Assembly: GCA_003506895.1 (NCBI GenBank)
Contig: DNXO01000042.1
Span: forward strand, 1 to 30,679
DNA length: 30,679 nt
Direction of reading: 5' to 3'
DNA from: Acetobacteraceae bacterium
Lineage (GTDB): Bacteria; Pseudomonadota; Alphaproteobacteria; Acetobacterales; Acetobacteraceae
A program made the position numbers and the translations under genes. Positions 8,017 to 16,118 of this stretch are shown here, piece by piece (position 1 is the first letter of the stretch; every line of letters begins with the position of its first letter). The notes beneath the pieces are model-generated. The model was not told the DNA's origin, ran no database searches, and worked only from the letters and a program-made list of their open reading frames with translations.

Positions 8017-8753
8017 TCTACAGTCTGCTCGCGGCAATGGCCGGTGTATTGTTCGCGTCCATATTGCGTGGATTTACCGGGTTCGGATTCGGACTGGCCG
8101 CCGTCCCTCTCCTCAGCTTGGCCCTGCCTCCGGCCGAGGTCGTACCGCTGGTCGTCACATTGCAGGTGGTGATCGGCGTCGGTGGCCTGCGTACCGCCTG
8201 GCCCGACTGCGACTGGCGTTCCGTACGGGCGCTTGTTCCTGGTTTGGTCTGCGGCGTGCCGATTGGCTTGCTGATTCTGACCGTCCTGTCGCCGAATCCC
8301 GTTCGCTTTGCCATCGGCGCGGTGATCATCTTCTCGGTCTGGCTGATCCAGCGCGGCATTCGCCTGCCGCCCAACCCGTCCTGGATCGTCAGCGCCTCGG
8401 TCGGCCTGGCATCCGGGGTCATCAGCGGCCTGGCCTCGATGGGCGGGCCGCCCGTCGTCGTTTACCTGCTGGCCGTCGGACACAGCGCGGCTCGCATGCG
8501 GGCCACGGCGATCGTATATTTCATGTTGTCCGGTGTCGTCTCATTCGTGCCCATGGCCGCGACCGGGCTGATCACCCGGGACGTCCTGATCTGGACCGTG
8601 GCTTCGCTGCCGGTGCTGTTCGGAGGATCCCGGCTTGGGACATGGGCGTTCTTTCGGGCAAAGCCGCATCACCACCGGATGGTGGCGCTGACGACGCTGT
8701 CGGTTCTGGCGATACTTTTGGTCGGCCGGGCGCTGCTCGGTGCGATCGGTTAA
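8013..8753 (+). CDS. TauE/SafE-family membrane exporter
   Basis: This 246-residue inner-membrane protein has about seven to eight hydrophobic helices arranged as two related halves. The first half starts with the family signature LRGFTGFGFGLAAVPLLSL near residues 18-36, and the second repeats it as GLASGVISGLASMGGPPVVVYLL near 133-155. TauE/SafE proteins export sulfite, sulfoacetate or related small anions. The ATG at 8013 gives a full first helix and no upstream in-frame start is near. The gene lies 83 bp upstream of a TRAP transporter on the same strand, which fits a joint uptake and export module for an organosulfonate or organic acid. No desulfonating enzyme is visible in the window, so the substrate is open. 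Confidence 0.88.
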   Translation: MIYSLLAAMAGVLFASILRGFTGFGFGLAAVPLLSLALPPAEVVPLVVTLQVVIGVGGLRTAWPDCDWRSVRALVPGLVCGVPIGLLILTVLSPNPVRFAIGAVIIFSVWLIQRGIRLPPNPSWIVSASVGLASGVISGLASMGGPPVVVYLLAVGHSAARMRATAIVYFMLSGVVSFVPMAATGLITRDVLIWTVASLPVLFGGSRLGTWAFFRAKPHHHRMVALTTLSVLAILLVGRALLGAIG

Positions 8754-8804
8754 ACACCCCGTAGCCAAGAGCCCGTCAGGCAAGCTATCAGGATCATCAG
8801 AATA

Positions 8805-8819
8805 GCCGGTTTCACCGGC
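8805..8819 (+). promoter_or_regulatory. Hairpin just upstream of the dctP ribosome binding site
   Basis: GCCGGT, TTC and ACCGGC form a perfect 6-bp stem ending a few bases before the GGGAGA ribosome binding site of dctP (start 8837). It could insulate the TRAP message from the TauE message, or bind a regulator. No T-run follows. Confidence 0.3.
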
Positions 8820-8836
8820 AAACCGGGAGAACGTGC

Positions 8837-9862
8837 ATGACAATTCGACGCCTTGCCAAAATGACCGCCCCCTTGGCCGCCGCTGCCCTGTTGATGGCAG
8901 GCGCCTCCGCCATGGCTCAGGACAAGACCGTGACGTTGAAGATGTCGTCCTGGGTTCCCCCGGCACATCCGTTGAACCCGTCACTGGTGGCCTGGGCCGC
9001 GGACATCGAGAAGGAATCCGGCGGCACCATCAAGGCGACCCTGTTCCCCGCCGAACAGCTCGGCAAAGCGTTCGACCACTACGACATGGCGCGCGATGGC
9101 ATTGCCGATCTGGCCTACGTCAACCCCGGCTATCAGCCCGGCCGTTTCCCGATCATCGCGGCCGGGGAACTGCCGTTCCTGATCGCCAACGCCAAGGGCG
9201 GTTCGGCGGCGCTGGACGAGTGGTACAGGCCCTACGCGGCCAAGGAGATGAAGGACGTTCATTTCTGCTTTGCGTTCCTGAACGATCCCGGCACCTTTCA
9301 TTCCAAGCATAAGATCGTTTCACCGGATGACATCAAGGGCGACAAGGTTCGCCCCGGCAACGCCGGCCAGGGTGCTATGGTCACGCTGCTGGGCGGCACC
9401 AACGTCCAGTCCTCCGCCCCCGAGGCGCGTGAGGTGCTGGAACGCGGCGTGGCCAACACGATCGGCTTTCCGTGGGGATCGATCGTGCTGTTCGGCATCG
9501 ACAAGGTGGTGAAATACCACATGGATGTGCCGCTGTTCTCGACCACGTTCGTGTGGGCGATGAATCAGGCTAAGTACGACGCGATGTCGCCGGCGCAGAA
9601 GACGGTCATCGACCATCACTGCACGCCGGAATGGGCGGAGAAAGTCGCCAGCCCCTGGGCTGACTTCGAGTACGGTGGCCATGCCAAGCTGGCAGCCGAA
9701 CCGGGCCATGAGGTCTATAAGCTGACGCCCGAACAACTCGCCGCGTGGCGGACGGCGGTGGCGCCGCTGACCGCCCGCTGGGCGTCGAAGGTTGAAAATG
9801 CCGATGCCGTCCTGGGCGACCTGAAGGCGGCGCTGAAGAAGCACGACGCGCTCGCCGAATGA
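8837..9862 (+). CDS. dctP: TRAP transporter substrate-binding protein (DctP family)
   Basis: This is the periplasmic binding component of a tripartite ATP-independent transporter, 341 residues. A Sec signal peptide covers about residues 1-27 and ends AMAQD. The mature chain opens with TLKMSSWVPPAHPLN, the usual first strand of DctP proteins, and continues with FPAEQLGKAFDHYDMARDG and DLAYVNPGYQPGRFPI, matching the early ligand-cleft region. VRPGNAGQGAMVTLLGGTNV corresponds to the conserved Arg segment that binds the carboxylate of the ligand. A GGGAGA ribosome binding site lies 7 nt before the ATG at 8837. The stop overlaps the dctQ start (ATGA), showing translational coupling. Ligands are probably a carboxylate or sulfonate, not identifiable here. 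Confidence 0.93.
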   Translation: MTIRRLAKMTAPLAAAALLMAGASAMAQDKTVTLKMSSWVPPAHPLNPSLVAWAADIEKESGGTIKATLFPAEQLGKAFDHYDMARDGIADLAYVNPGYQPGRFPIIAAGELPFLIANAKGGSAALDEWYRPYAAKEMKDVHFCFAFLNDPGTFHSKHKIVSPDDIKGDKVRPGNAGQGAMVTLLGGTNVQSSAPEAREVLERGVANTIGFPWGSIVLFGIDKVVKYHMDVPLFSTTFVWAMNQAKYDAMSPAQKTVIDHHCTPEWAEKVASPWADFEYGGHAKLAAEPGHEVYKLTPEQLAAWRTAVAPLTARWASKVENADAVLGDLKAALKKHDALAE

Positions 9863-10359
9863 TGGACCGCTTCATCGACACGATCGAGTGGCTGGCCGCG
9901 GCGTTCGTCGGGATCGTCGCGGTGGATATCTTTGTCAGCGTGCTGCTGCGGTATTTCTTCGCCGTCTCGATCCCCGACAGCTACGATTTCGGCAAGTTGC
10001 TGCTGGGGATCCTGATCTTCTGGGGGATCGCGGCGACCAGCTACCGCGGCGGGCACATCACCGTCGATCTGGTGTGGTCGGCAGTGGGGCCACGGGGCAA
10101 ACGGCTGATCGACATCTTCGCCACGCTGGTGCTGCTGTTCGTGGTCACGGTTCAGACGGTCATGCTGTTCGACAAGGTGCGCCTGACCTACCAGGACAAT
10201 GTGCTGACCTATGATCTGCGCATCCCCACCTGGCCGTTCGCCTTGGTTGCCTGGCTGGGCGACGTGTCGGCGGTGTTGCTGATCGCGATCCGCACCTATC
10301 GGCTGGTGTTCTACCCGCTGTCCATGACCGAACCTCACGCCGAGAAAGCCCTGGACTGA
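9859..10359 (+). CDS. dctQ: TRAP transporter small permease (DctQ family)
   Basis: This 166-residue inner-membrane protein has four hydrophobic helices, the normal DctQ layout: about residues 9-31, 46-66, 84-106 and 125-146. FWGIAATSYRGGHITVDLVW is the conserved segment after helix 2 that carries the Arg-Gly-Gly-His motif of small permeases. It joins DctM to make the sodium-driven transport core that accepts ligand from DctP. Two ATGs lie in tandem at 9859 and 9862; the first overlaps the dctP stop. Only one base separates its stop from the dctM start, so the three genes form one operon. Confidence 0.92.
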   Translation: MMDRFIDTIEWLAAAFVGIVAVDIFVSVLLRYFFAVSIPDSYDFGKLLLGILIFWGIAATSYRGGHITVDLVWSAVGPRGKRLIDIFATLVLLFVVTVQTVMLFDKVRLTYQDNVLTYDLRIPTWPFALVAWLGDVSAVLLIAIRTYRLVFYPLSMTEPHAEKALD

Positions 10360-10360
10360 C

Positions 10361-11665
10361 ATGGAGTTTTCAAGCGACGCCGTCGCCGTCCTGGGCTTTG
10401 TGGTGCTGTTCGCGCTGATGCTGCTGCGCGTGCCGGTGGGCATGGCGATGGGATTGGTGGGCGTCACCGGATTTGGCTACATCGTCGGCGGCGGGCCGGC
10501 GCTGAAGATGATCGGCCAGACCACGATGCGGGTGGTCACAGACTACACGTTCGGCGTCATCCCGATGTTCCTGCTGATGGGGTCCGTCGCCTCGCGAACC
10601 GGCATGAGCAAGGAACTGTTCCAGGCTGCAAACCGATTCGTCGGCCACCTGCGCGGCGGGTTGGGGATCGCCACGATCGCGGCCTGCGCCGGATTCGCCG
10701 CGATCAGCGGGTCATCGGTGGCGACCGCGGCGACCTTCTCGACCGTCGCGTATCCGGAAATGCGGCGGTTCGGCTACCCAAAGTCGTTCGCCACCGGGGT
10801 CATCGCGGCCGGCGGCACACTGGGGGCGATGTTCCCGCCGTCGATCGTGCTGGCGGTGTACGGTCTGATCACCCAGCAGGACATCGGCAAACTGTTCATC
10901 GCGGGCATCCTGCCGGGGCTGCTGGCCGTCAGCATGTACATGGTGACCATCGCCGTCATCGGCGCCGTGAAACCCGGCTGGCTGCCATCCGCGAGGGTGG
11001 CGACGTGGCAGGAACGGTATCAAGCGGTCAAAGAGGTCTGGGCGCCGCTGCTGCTGTTCGTCTTCGTCATCGGCGGCTTGTACGGCGGGCTGTTCACCCC
11101 CACCGAGGCGGGCGGCATGGGCGCCGGCGGCGCCATCATCATCAGCATGATCCGGCGCCGGCTGTCGCGGGCCGATCTGCTCGCGTCCCTGCTGCAAGCC
11201 ACGCGGACGGCGGCGGCGGTGTTTACCGTGCTGATCGGGGCGATGCTGTTCGGGTATTTCCTGACGGTGACGCAGACGCCGCAGAAGGTCACCGAATTCA
11301 TCACTTCGCTGGGGTTAAGCCCGATCGGCGCGCTGGTACTGATCATGCTGATGTATCTGGTGCTGGGCTGCCTGATGGACGCGATGGCGATGGTGATCCT
11401 GACCGTGCCGATCATCTTCCCGGCGGTGACGGCGTTGGGGTTCGACCCGATCTGGTTCGGCGTGATCATCGTCATGACGGTGGAACTGGGGCTGATCCAC
11501 CCACCGGTCGGGATGAACGTCTTCGTCATCAAGACGGTGGTGCAGGACGTTTCGTTCAGCACGATCTTCTACGGGGTGATCCCGTTCGTGATCACCGACA
11601 TCCTGCGGCTGGCAATCCTGATTGCCTTCCCGGTGATCGCGACATGGTTGCCGGGGCGGATGTAG
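10361..11665 (+). CDS. dctM: TRAP transporter large permease (DctM family)
   Basis: This 434-residue polytopic inner-membrane protein is the main transport subunit of the TRAP system. Hallmarks are the first helix with LLRVPVGMAMGLVG, the block FGVIPMFLLMGSVASRTGMS near residues 64-83, GFAAISGSSVATAATFSTVAYPEM near 111-134 that is the most conserved part of DctM, and GGTLGAMFPPSIVLAVYG near 151-168. The second half repeats the fold and includes LGCLMDAMAMVILTVPIIFP and ELGLIHPPVGMNVFVI, the mirrored ligand and sodium site region. It follows dctQ by one base. Length and motifs are intact, so the transporter looks functional. Confidence 0.94.
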   Translation: MEFSSDAVAVLGFVVLFALMLLRVPVGMAMGLVGVTGFGYIVGGGPALKMIGQTTMRVVTDYTFGVIPMFLLMGSVASRTGMSKELFQAANRFVGHLRGGLGIATIAACAGFAAISGSSVATAATFSTVAYPEMRRFGYPKSFATGVIAAGGTLGAMFPPSIVLAVYGLITQQDIGKLFIAGILPGLLAVSMYMVTIAVIGAVKPGWLPSARVATWQERYQAVKEVWAPLLLFVFVIGGLYGGLFTPTEAGGMGAGGAIIISMIRRRLSRADLLASLLQATRTAAAVFTVLIGAMLFGYFLTVTQTPQKVTEFITSLGLSPIGALVLIMLMYLVLGCLMDAMAMVILTVPIIFPAVTALGFDPIWFGVIIVMTVELGLIHPPVGMNVFVIKTVVQDVSFSTIFYGVIPFVITDILRLAILIAFPVIATWLPGRM

Positions 11666-11685
11666 GGGCCTGCCTCCGAGGCCCT
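11665..11685 (+). terminator. Hairpin directly after dctM stop
   Basis: GGGCCT (11666-11671) and AGGCCC (11679-11684) form a 6-bp stem starting at the end of the dctM stop codon. A G-T pair could extend it. No T-run follows, so intrinsic termination would be weak. Confidence 0.3.
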
Positions 11686-11704
11686 CCCGCCCTCCGCCTC
11701 ATAA

Positions 11705-11968
11705 GATGAAGGACGCGGAAGCGGACTGACTGTCGGGCTGGCGGCACAATTTCGGATAGAGATCCTCAGCGCCGACCGCCGAAACGAACCCAAGCTCGGC
11801 GTCAGCATCGCCGGGTCATGGTTCGACACCGAGGGCGTGGATCTGGTCACCGATCCGACGAACTCCTCGGTCGCCGTCGCATTACCCACGGGCCGTTGGC
11901 AATACCGGGGCCAACCATGCCAGCCACTCCCGGAAGGGTCGTGCGGATTGGTTCGGGCCCATGGCTGA
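11705..11968 (+). pseudogene. Relic of a branched-chain-amino-acid-type ABC substrate-binding protein (Peripla_BP_6)
   Basis: An open frame of 87 codons with no start codon reads RIEILSADRRNEP, then KLGVSIAGSWFDTEGVDLV and TDPTNSSVAVALP. This matches the part of Leu/Ile/Val-type binding proteins that normally reads close to EILSADHQNKPDVG, then ARxWFDxDGVD and then a TNSAVALAV-like strand, roughly residues 60-110 of a full protein. The preceding residues are already degenerate, the signal peptide and first strand are missing, and after VALP the frame runs into unrelated sequence and stops at 11966-11968. It is therefore a short internal piece of a once roughly 400-residue gene. No permease or ATPase genes of this system are nearby. 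It lies between the TRAP operon and a damaged kinase gene, which marks this stretch as decaying. Confidence 0.75.
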
Positions 11969-12085
11969 GGTTGATTTGCTTCGGCCGTACCGTGTCATGC
12001 CGGTGCTCCCAAGCCGGCACGTAGACATCAATTTATCAACCGAAAGTAAATTAACTGCCACATTCCGGCCCCATGGACTATTAGG
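11969..12085. other. Spacer with inverted repeat upstream of the sensor kinase
   Basis: This is the rest of the 420-bp stretch between dctM and the kinase gene. It holds a 6-bp inverted repeat, TGCCGG (11998-12003) and CCGGCA (12014-12019), and an AT-rich segment at about 12025-12055 that would suit a promoter for the kinase. No consensus promoter was identified with confidence. Confidence 0.35.
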
Positions 12086-13492
12086 GTGCTGAAAGCCGCT
12101 GCTCCAAAACCCTTCTCAGAGAAGAACCGCCAAACAATGTTGGAAGGCGCACGCCTCGCCACCATCCTGGCTCTCTCAGCCGCCCTGCTCTACTTATTGT
12201 TTATGCTTCGCGGCTATCGGGCAGCGCTCGCGCAAGTTCGGAATGAGTTGGAGGAGACGCGGGCCATACCGGGCGAAAAGGCCGCGCAATGGCAGGCGAC
12301 CCTGCGCGGGATACCGGACGGGTTGATGTTGCTCGACCGGGATTTTCGGCTGGTTGAATGGAACCAGCACTTTCCGGAGTTTGCCGGCATACCGGCGGAA
12401 AGTCTTCGAGCTGGCATGCATATATCGGACATCCTGCGCGTCCAGGCAAAGGCGGGGGAGTTCGGTGATGTGGACGTCGAACAAGAGGTCCAACGCCGGT
12501 TCGAACTCATCAAGGACGGCACCAGCACCGGCACGATCGAACGGCGCCGACCCAATGGCAGAATCATGGAACTACGGCGGAGCCCGTTGAGCGAGGGTGG
12601 GGTCGTCACGCTCTACACCGACATCACCGAACGGCGGCAGGCCGAAGATCAGTTGCGGCAGGCCCAGAAGATGGAGGCGATCGGCCATTTGACCGGCGGT
12701 ATCGCGCACGACTTCAACAACTTGCTGACCGTTGTGATCGGCAATATCGACCTCGCCCACAACGCCCTTCAGGCCTCGAACCCGACACGGGCCCTGGCCA
12801 AACTGGATGACGCAAGAGCCGGCGCGGAACGTGGGGCCATTTTGACGCAGCGACTTCTGGCCTTTTCGCGGCGCCAGAGTCCGGTTCCCCAACCATGCGA
12901 CGTCAACAAGATCGTCGCCACCCTGTCGGGACTGATCCGAAGTTCCATCGGGCCGATCAACCTGGAGACGATATTGCCCGATGGGCTCTGGCATACCGCC
13001 ATCGACCCCAATCAGCTAGAAAATGCCTTGCTGAACTTGGCGATCAATGCGCGCGACGCCATGCCGGAAGGTGGCAAGATCACGATCGAAACCGCCAACG
13101 CCAACCTGGACGCAGCCTACGCCGCCGCCCTCGGCGATGTGTCACCAGGCCGGTATGTGATGGTCGCCGTCAGCGACCACGGAACCGGTATGTCGCCCGA
13201 GGCGATGGAGCGAGCCTTCGAACCACTTTTCACGACCAAGGAGGTCGGCAAAGGTTCGGGGCTGGGGCTTTCACAGGTCTTCGATTTCATCAAGCAGTCG
13301 AAAGGCCACGTTAAGATCGACAGCAAGGTCGGACAGGGAACCACGGTGAAGCTATATTTGCCCTATACCGCGCACGCAACCATGGATACGGACTCCACTC
13401 TCGCCGGGACGCCGCGTGCGGCCGCTGAGGAAAACATCCTGGCGGCCGACGATCATCCGAGGGCACAAGGCTTTGACCAAGGAGCCGGCTGA
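12086..13492 (+). CDS. Membrane-anchored PAS sensor histidine kinase with a broken receiver domain
   Basis: The 468-residue kinase has one membrane helix near residues 22-42, a short coiled segment, a PAS domain (about 68-182, GIPDGLMLLDRDFRLVEWN), and a HisKA box with GGIAHDFNNLL, where H208 is the phosphorylated His. The ATPase domain carries NLAINARDAMPEGG (N box), SDHGTGMS (G1), FEPLFTTKE (F box) and GSGLGLSQV (G2). All kinase motifs are intact. The end, ENILAADDHPR at about 449-459, is the first strand of a response-regulator receiver, but the frame then runs out. In the next frame, from about 13462, GHKALTKEPAESPNYEAIAA continues like a receiver helix 1 and strand 2, so a frameshift ended the domain. 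GTG at 12086 or ATG at 12137 could start it. No partner regulator is adjacent. Confidence 0.85.
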   Translation: MLKAAAPKPFSEKNRQTMLEGARLATILALSAALLYLLFMLRGYRAALAQVRNELEETRAIPGEKAAQWQATLRGIPDGLMLLDRDFRLVEWNQHFPEFAGIPAESLRAGMHISDILRVQAKAGEFGDVDVEQEVQRRFELIKDGTSTGTIERRRPNGRIMELRRSPLSEGGVVTLYTDITERRQAEDQLRQAQKMEAIGHLTGGIAHDFNNLLTVVIGNIDLAHNALQASNPTRALAKLDDARAGAERGAILTQRLLAFSRRQSPVPQPCDVNKIVATLSGLIRSSIGPINLETILPDGLWHTAIDPNQLENALLNLAINARDAMPEGGKITIETANANLDAAYAAALGDVSPGRYVMVAVSDHGTGMSPEAMERAFEPLFTTKEVGKGSGLGLSQVFDFIKQSKGHVKIDSKVGQGTTVKLYLPYTAHATMDTDSTLAGTPRAAAEENILAADDHPRAQGFDQGAG

Positions 13493-13520
13493 GTCGCCGA
13501 ACTACGAGGCCATCGCGGCG
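13420..13520 (+). pseudogene. Frameshifted, truncated receiver-domain remnant of the hybrid kinase
   Basis: Strand 1 with its acidic pair (ILAADDHPR) is in the kinase frame, while the following helix and strand (LTKEPAESPNYEAIAA) are one frame over. Roughly 85 further residues, including the phospho-accepting Asp region and the Lys near the end, are absent, because the sequence runs into the 3' end of the opposite-strand gene at 13529. A shift of about +1 between 13455 and 13470 explains the break. Confidence 0.6.
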
Positions 13521-13528
13521 ACCCATCC

Positions 13529-13765
13529 TCAGGCGACGAACTTCTTGCCCTTCAGAGCGGCTTCCGAACGGCGTTGCCAGAATGCCATGTCGGCATCCTT
13601 GGCAAACATGACGCGAACGCCCTTGCCACCCTGGCTGACGCGGATCTTCCCGCCGTTGCGGGCCTTATGATCGGCAAGCCATTCCAGAAATTCGGGGTCC
13701 TCGGCACTGCGGCCATCGAACTCCAGGATGCCGGCGATATCTTCCTCTTTACGACGCTTAACCAC
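13529..13765 (-). CDS. Small hypothetical protein, 78 residues
   Basis: The family was not recognised with certainty. The product is a soluble, basic protein starting VKRRKEEDIAGILEFDG, with a middle EDPEFLEWLADHKARNGGK and an end FWQRRSEAALKGKKFVA. It has no signal peptide, membrane helix or Cys pair. The start is GTG at 13765, supported by GGAGG 5 nt upstream. It lies downstream of the DUF6481-like gene on the same strand with 122 bp between, and converges on the damaged kinase gene. The good ribosome binding site and codon pattern suggest a real gene. Confidence 0.65.
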   Translation of the reverse strand: MVKRRKEEDIAGILEFDGRSAEDPEFLEWLADHKARNGGKIRVSQGGKGVRVMFAKDADMAFWQRRSEAALKGKKFVA

Positions 13766-13887
13766 TAGTGCCTCCGCGACGCGCAGACGCGCGCTGCCGT
13801 TGTGTTTCAGGGAACTCAGATAGGCTGCCCGTGGTCCAACGAACAGGGAGACGGCCGCGTTTTCCCGCAGCCCGCAGACTTTTAAGC

Positions 13888-14262
13888 CTACCTGCGCGCT
13901 TTGCGGGCGGCATATTTGGCATCGCGGGCGGCCTTGCGTTCAGCCTCCAGCAGCGCGGCCTGCCGCTTGGCTTCCTGAGCCGCGGCAAGTTCAGCGGCCT
14001 TGCGAGCGGCGGCTTCGGCGGCCAGGCGCTGGGCTTCGGCTTCCTTGGCGGCGCGGCGTTCGGCGGCGCGGGCGTCACGCGCATCGGCGATCGCCTTCAG
14101 CGCGGCCTGACGTTCGATCTCGGCCGGATCATCCGGGGACGGCCTGGCGCGGAAACGCTCCAGCAGGGCTTGCTTAGCGGCGGCGGCAGCGCTGATGCGG
14201 TCGTCGAAATTGGTTCGTGCGTGGGCAGGCTTAGTCGAAGGGGTGCGTTTTAGATTGGGCAT
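13888..14262 (-). CDS. DUF6481-like Ala/Arg/Lys/Glu-rich helical protein
   Basis: This 124-residue protein has an N-terminal segment NFDDRISAAAAAKQALLERF and then PSPDDPAEIERQAALKAIAD, followed by a long charged helix of Ala, Glu, Arg and Lys and the end ARDAKYAARKARR. This pattern fits the DUF6481 family of alphaproteobacteria, whose role is unknown. The long single helix is probably a coiled coil and the basic tail could contact nucleic acid, but this is inference. The ATG at 14262 is preceded by AAGGG at suitable spacing. A longer frame upstream only overlaps the LLM gene in another frame and is not used. Confidence 0.75.
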   Translation of the reverse strand: MPNLKRTPSTKPAHARTNFDDRISAAAAAKQALLERFRARPSPDDPAEIERQAALKAIADARDARAAERRAAKEAEAQRLAAEAAARKAAELAAAQEAKRQAALLEAERKAARDAKYAARKARR

Positions 14263-14305
14263 GGCGTGCCCTTTACGCCGGACGCGTGCTTTCGGCAACC
14301 GTACC

Positions 14306-15235
14306 TTACAGCGGCAACAGTTTGGCGACCTGCCCCAGATGCCGCTCGTGCTCGCCCGCGAACCGCAGAACCAGATGAATGGCGCCTGCATTGGCGTAGG
14401 TTCGCAGCCAATCCGCAAGGCCCGACGACGGACCGGCATAGCAGGCCTGCCGGCGACGCGTGACCGCCGCCGGCTGGTCGTAATACCGCTCCAGGAAATG
14501 GTTCAGCCGGTCGTCGGCCTTGGCCGCGTCGTCATCCAGCGAGATCGTCAGATACATCGCCCCGCTCACCGACGCGGGATCGCGGCCATGGTCGCGGGCG
14601 ACATCGCGGACATGCCTTAGTCCGGCGGCGAAATCCGGTGCGCTGGGGGCGATGGGGAACCAGCCGTCAAAATATTTGCCGGCACGGTCCAGGCTGGCGG
14701 CCAGATTGCCGCCGATCCACAGCTTTGGTCCGCCGGGCGTGGACGGAGTCGGTCCGATCACTGCCTGGGACGTATGCCACCTGCCGTCCCAATCGACCGG
14801 TTGGCCGGTCCACAACGCCTTGCATAGGCGCAGGCCTTCCAGCATGCGGCCGATCCGATGCTCAAACGGCACGCCGGCGGCGGCGAATTCGGCGCGAATG
14901 TTGGGACGGTCGGCGGCGAAACCGACGCCCAGGATCAGTTTGCCTTCAGCTATCTGGTCCAATGTGGCGACCTGGTGCGCCAGGATCACCGGGTTGCGCA
15001 GCATCGGCAGCAGCACGGCGGTACCCACGGTCAAGGCTGGCACCCTGGCGGATACCGCCGCCAGCAACGTCAGCGGATCGTGCCGAGGGCGGGCGGTCAG
15101 CGAGTCGCCGACCCAGACGGAGTTGAAACCAAGTGCGCTGGCTTTTTCAGCGAGCCGCAGAAGGGGGACGCTTTCCGGCCGGCCCTCCATAATGGATTCG
15201 CGGGTTGGCAGCAGGTAGCCGATTTGCGGTGGCAT
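14306..15235 (-). CDS. LLM-class flavin-dependent oxidoreductase
   Basis: This 309-residue member of the luciferase-like monooxygenase superfamily is a TIM-barrel enzyme that uses reduced FMN or F420. Signatures are the first strand IGYLLPTRE, AEKASALGFNSVWVGDSL near residues 28-46, the strand-3/4 region TVGTAVLLPMLRNPVILAHQVATLDQ (in pieces) near 72-97, then GKLILGVGFAADRPN and the C-terminal half GGPKLWIGGNLAASLDRA. The segment after GKLILGVG is the conserved phosphate-side loop of the family. The reaction and substrate cannot be given. A GGGAA site lies upstream of the ATG at 15235. Two other LLM genes occur at 20.1-22.0 kb, on the far side of the accessory region. Confidence 0.88.
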   Translation of the reverse strand: MPPQIGYLLPTRESIMEGRPESVPLLRLAEKASALGFNSVWVGDSLTARPRHDPLTLLAAVSARVPALTVGTAVLLPMLRNPVILAHQVATLDQIAEGKLILGVGFAADRPNIRAEFAAAGVPFEHRIGRMLEGLRLCKALWTGQPVDWDGRWHTSQAVIGPTPSTPGGPKLWIGGNLAASLDRAGKYFDGWFPIAPSAPDFAAGLRHVRDVARDHGRDPASVSGAMYLTISLDDDAAKADDRLNHFLERYYDQPAAVTRRRQACYAGPSSGLADWLRTYANAGAIHLVLRFAGEHERHLGQVAKLLPL

Positions 15236-15410
15236 CGATTACATTCCCAAGGTCTGCCGCTTTGAGTGGGCCAAGGCGGCCAATGCTCCCAGTCGTCATG
15301 GTGGACATTCGCCCCATGTGCGTTAAGGTAGCCTACTGGCAGGCCCCTTTATACCTTGTGTCACGGCTGGGCTCGGCTCCACGAGCAAAGACATTCCGAA
15401 AGCCGCTTCA

Positions 15411-16118
15411 CTAAATGGAATGAACGTGGCCATTTGCATCGACATCGCCCGATGCCGGGATCAGCATTGCGCCGGTCGAGGGGTTAGTTCGCGCGGCCAC
15501 CCTGATGGCGCAGAGCATTTCCCCAGATAGCCATCCCTCGTTGCTATCACTATGGACGACAAGCGTATTTTCAGAACGTGCGAAACGCAAAGTGGCGAGC
15601 GGCTCTTCGTCTGCGGTGATAGACCTTAGGGCGCGGGCAATGGATATCCACCCCGACGGCAAGTCATCTTCGGTTGGTTTCTGGCTGCCTTCAACCGCCA
15701 AATCGTCGTCAATTGCAGCCGGATGGTAGTTCTTCGCGTGGCCGACATCCTCGGCCAAGGTTTTTAGCGACCTTGCTCGAACCATCAATACGCCAGGGCG
15801 GCCAGTCTCTTCGCACACGTGGCGCGATATCGCGCTGGCAAAACGAATCGCTCCCCGGCACCACGCGCAGTTACCATGGACGTAGAAGCGCAGATCGCCG
15901 AATTTCTCTTTCACCTGTGTGGCTACAATCGATGGATGTCCGGGTTGACGACCATGAGACGTCAACACGTCACACAAACCGTCCAGGATGCCATACCATC
16001 CGTCGCCGCATTCGATACCACTGCCCATGCCGCGTTCCTCCGGCGGTAGATGTTTTTGACAGAACAGCGCGGGGTAAGCCCTATAAAGGGCGTCTTGTAG
16101 GGACTTTCTCACGGGCAC
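15411..16118 (-). CDS. Hypothetical protein with conserved GDGW and QVKEKFGDLRFY motifs
   Basis: This 235-residue protein has an N-terminal half that matches a widespread uncharacterised family, with ECGDGWYGILDGLCDVL near residues 36-52 and ATQVKEKFGDLRFYVHGN near 66-83. A Cys-containing segment follows (CAWCRGAIRFASAISRHVCEETG) in which three Cys and a His could form a zinc site, though the usual second CxxC is incomplete. The C-terminal half (about 140-235) is not recognised. Such proteins are common in phage and accessory DNA, but the function is unknown. Starts are GTG at 16118 or GTG at 16112; the latter overlaps the TGA of the preceding gene, so translation is probably coupled. Confidence 0.7.
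   Translation of the reverse strand: MPVRKSLQDALYRAYPALFCQKHLPPEERGMGSGIECGDGWYGILDGLCDVLTSHGRQPGHPSIVATQVKEKFGDLRFYVHGNCAWCRGAIRFASAISRHVCEETGRPGVLMVRARSLKTLAEDVGHAKNYHPAAIDDDLAVEGSQKPTEDDLPSGWISIARALRSITADEEPLATLRFARSENTLVVHSDSNEGWLSGEMLCAIRVAARTNPSTGAMLIPASGDVDANGHVHSI

Noticed and set aside
7703..8037. Minus-strand short open frames in the rlpA-TauE gap
   Set aside because: They overlap each other, have no ribosome binding site of note and cover a likely promoter region.
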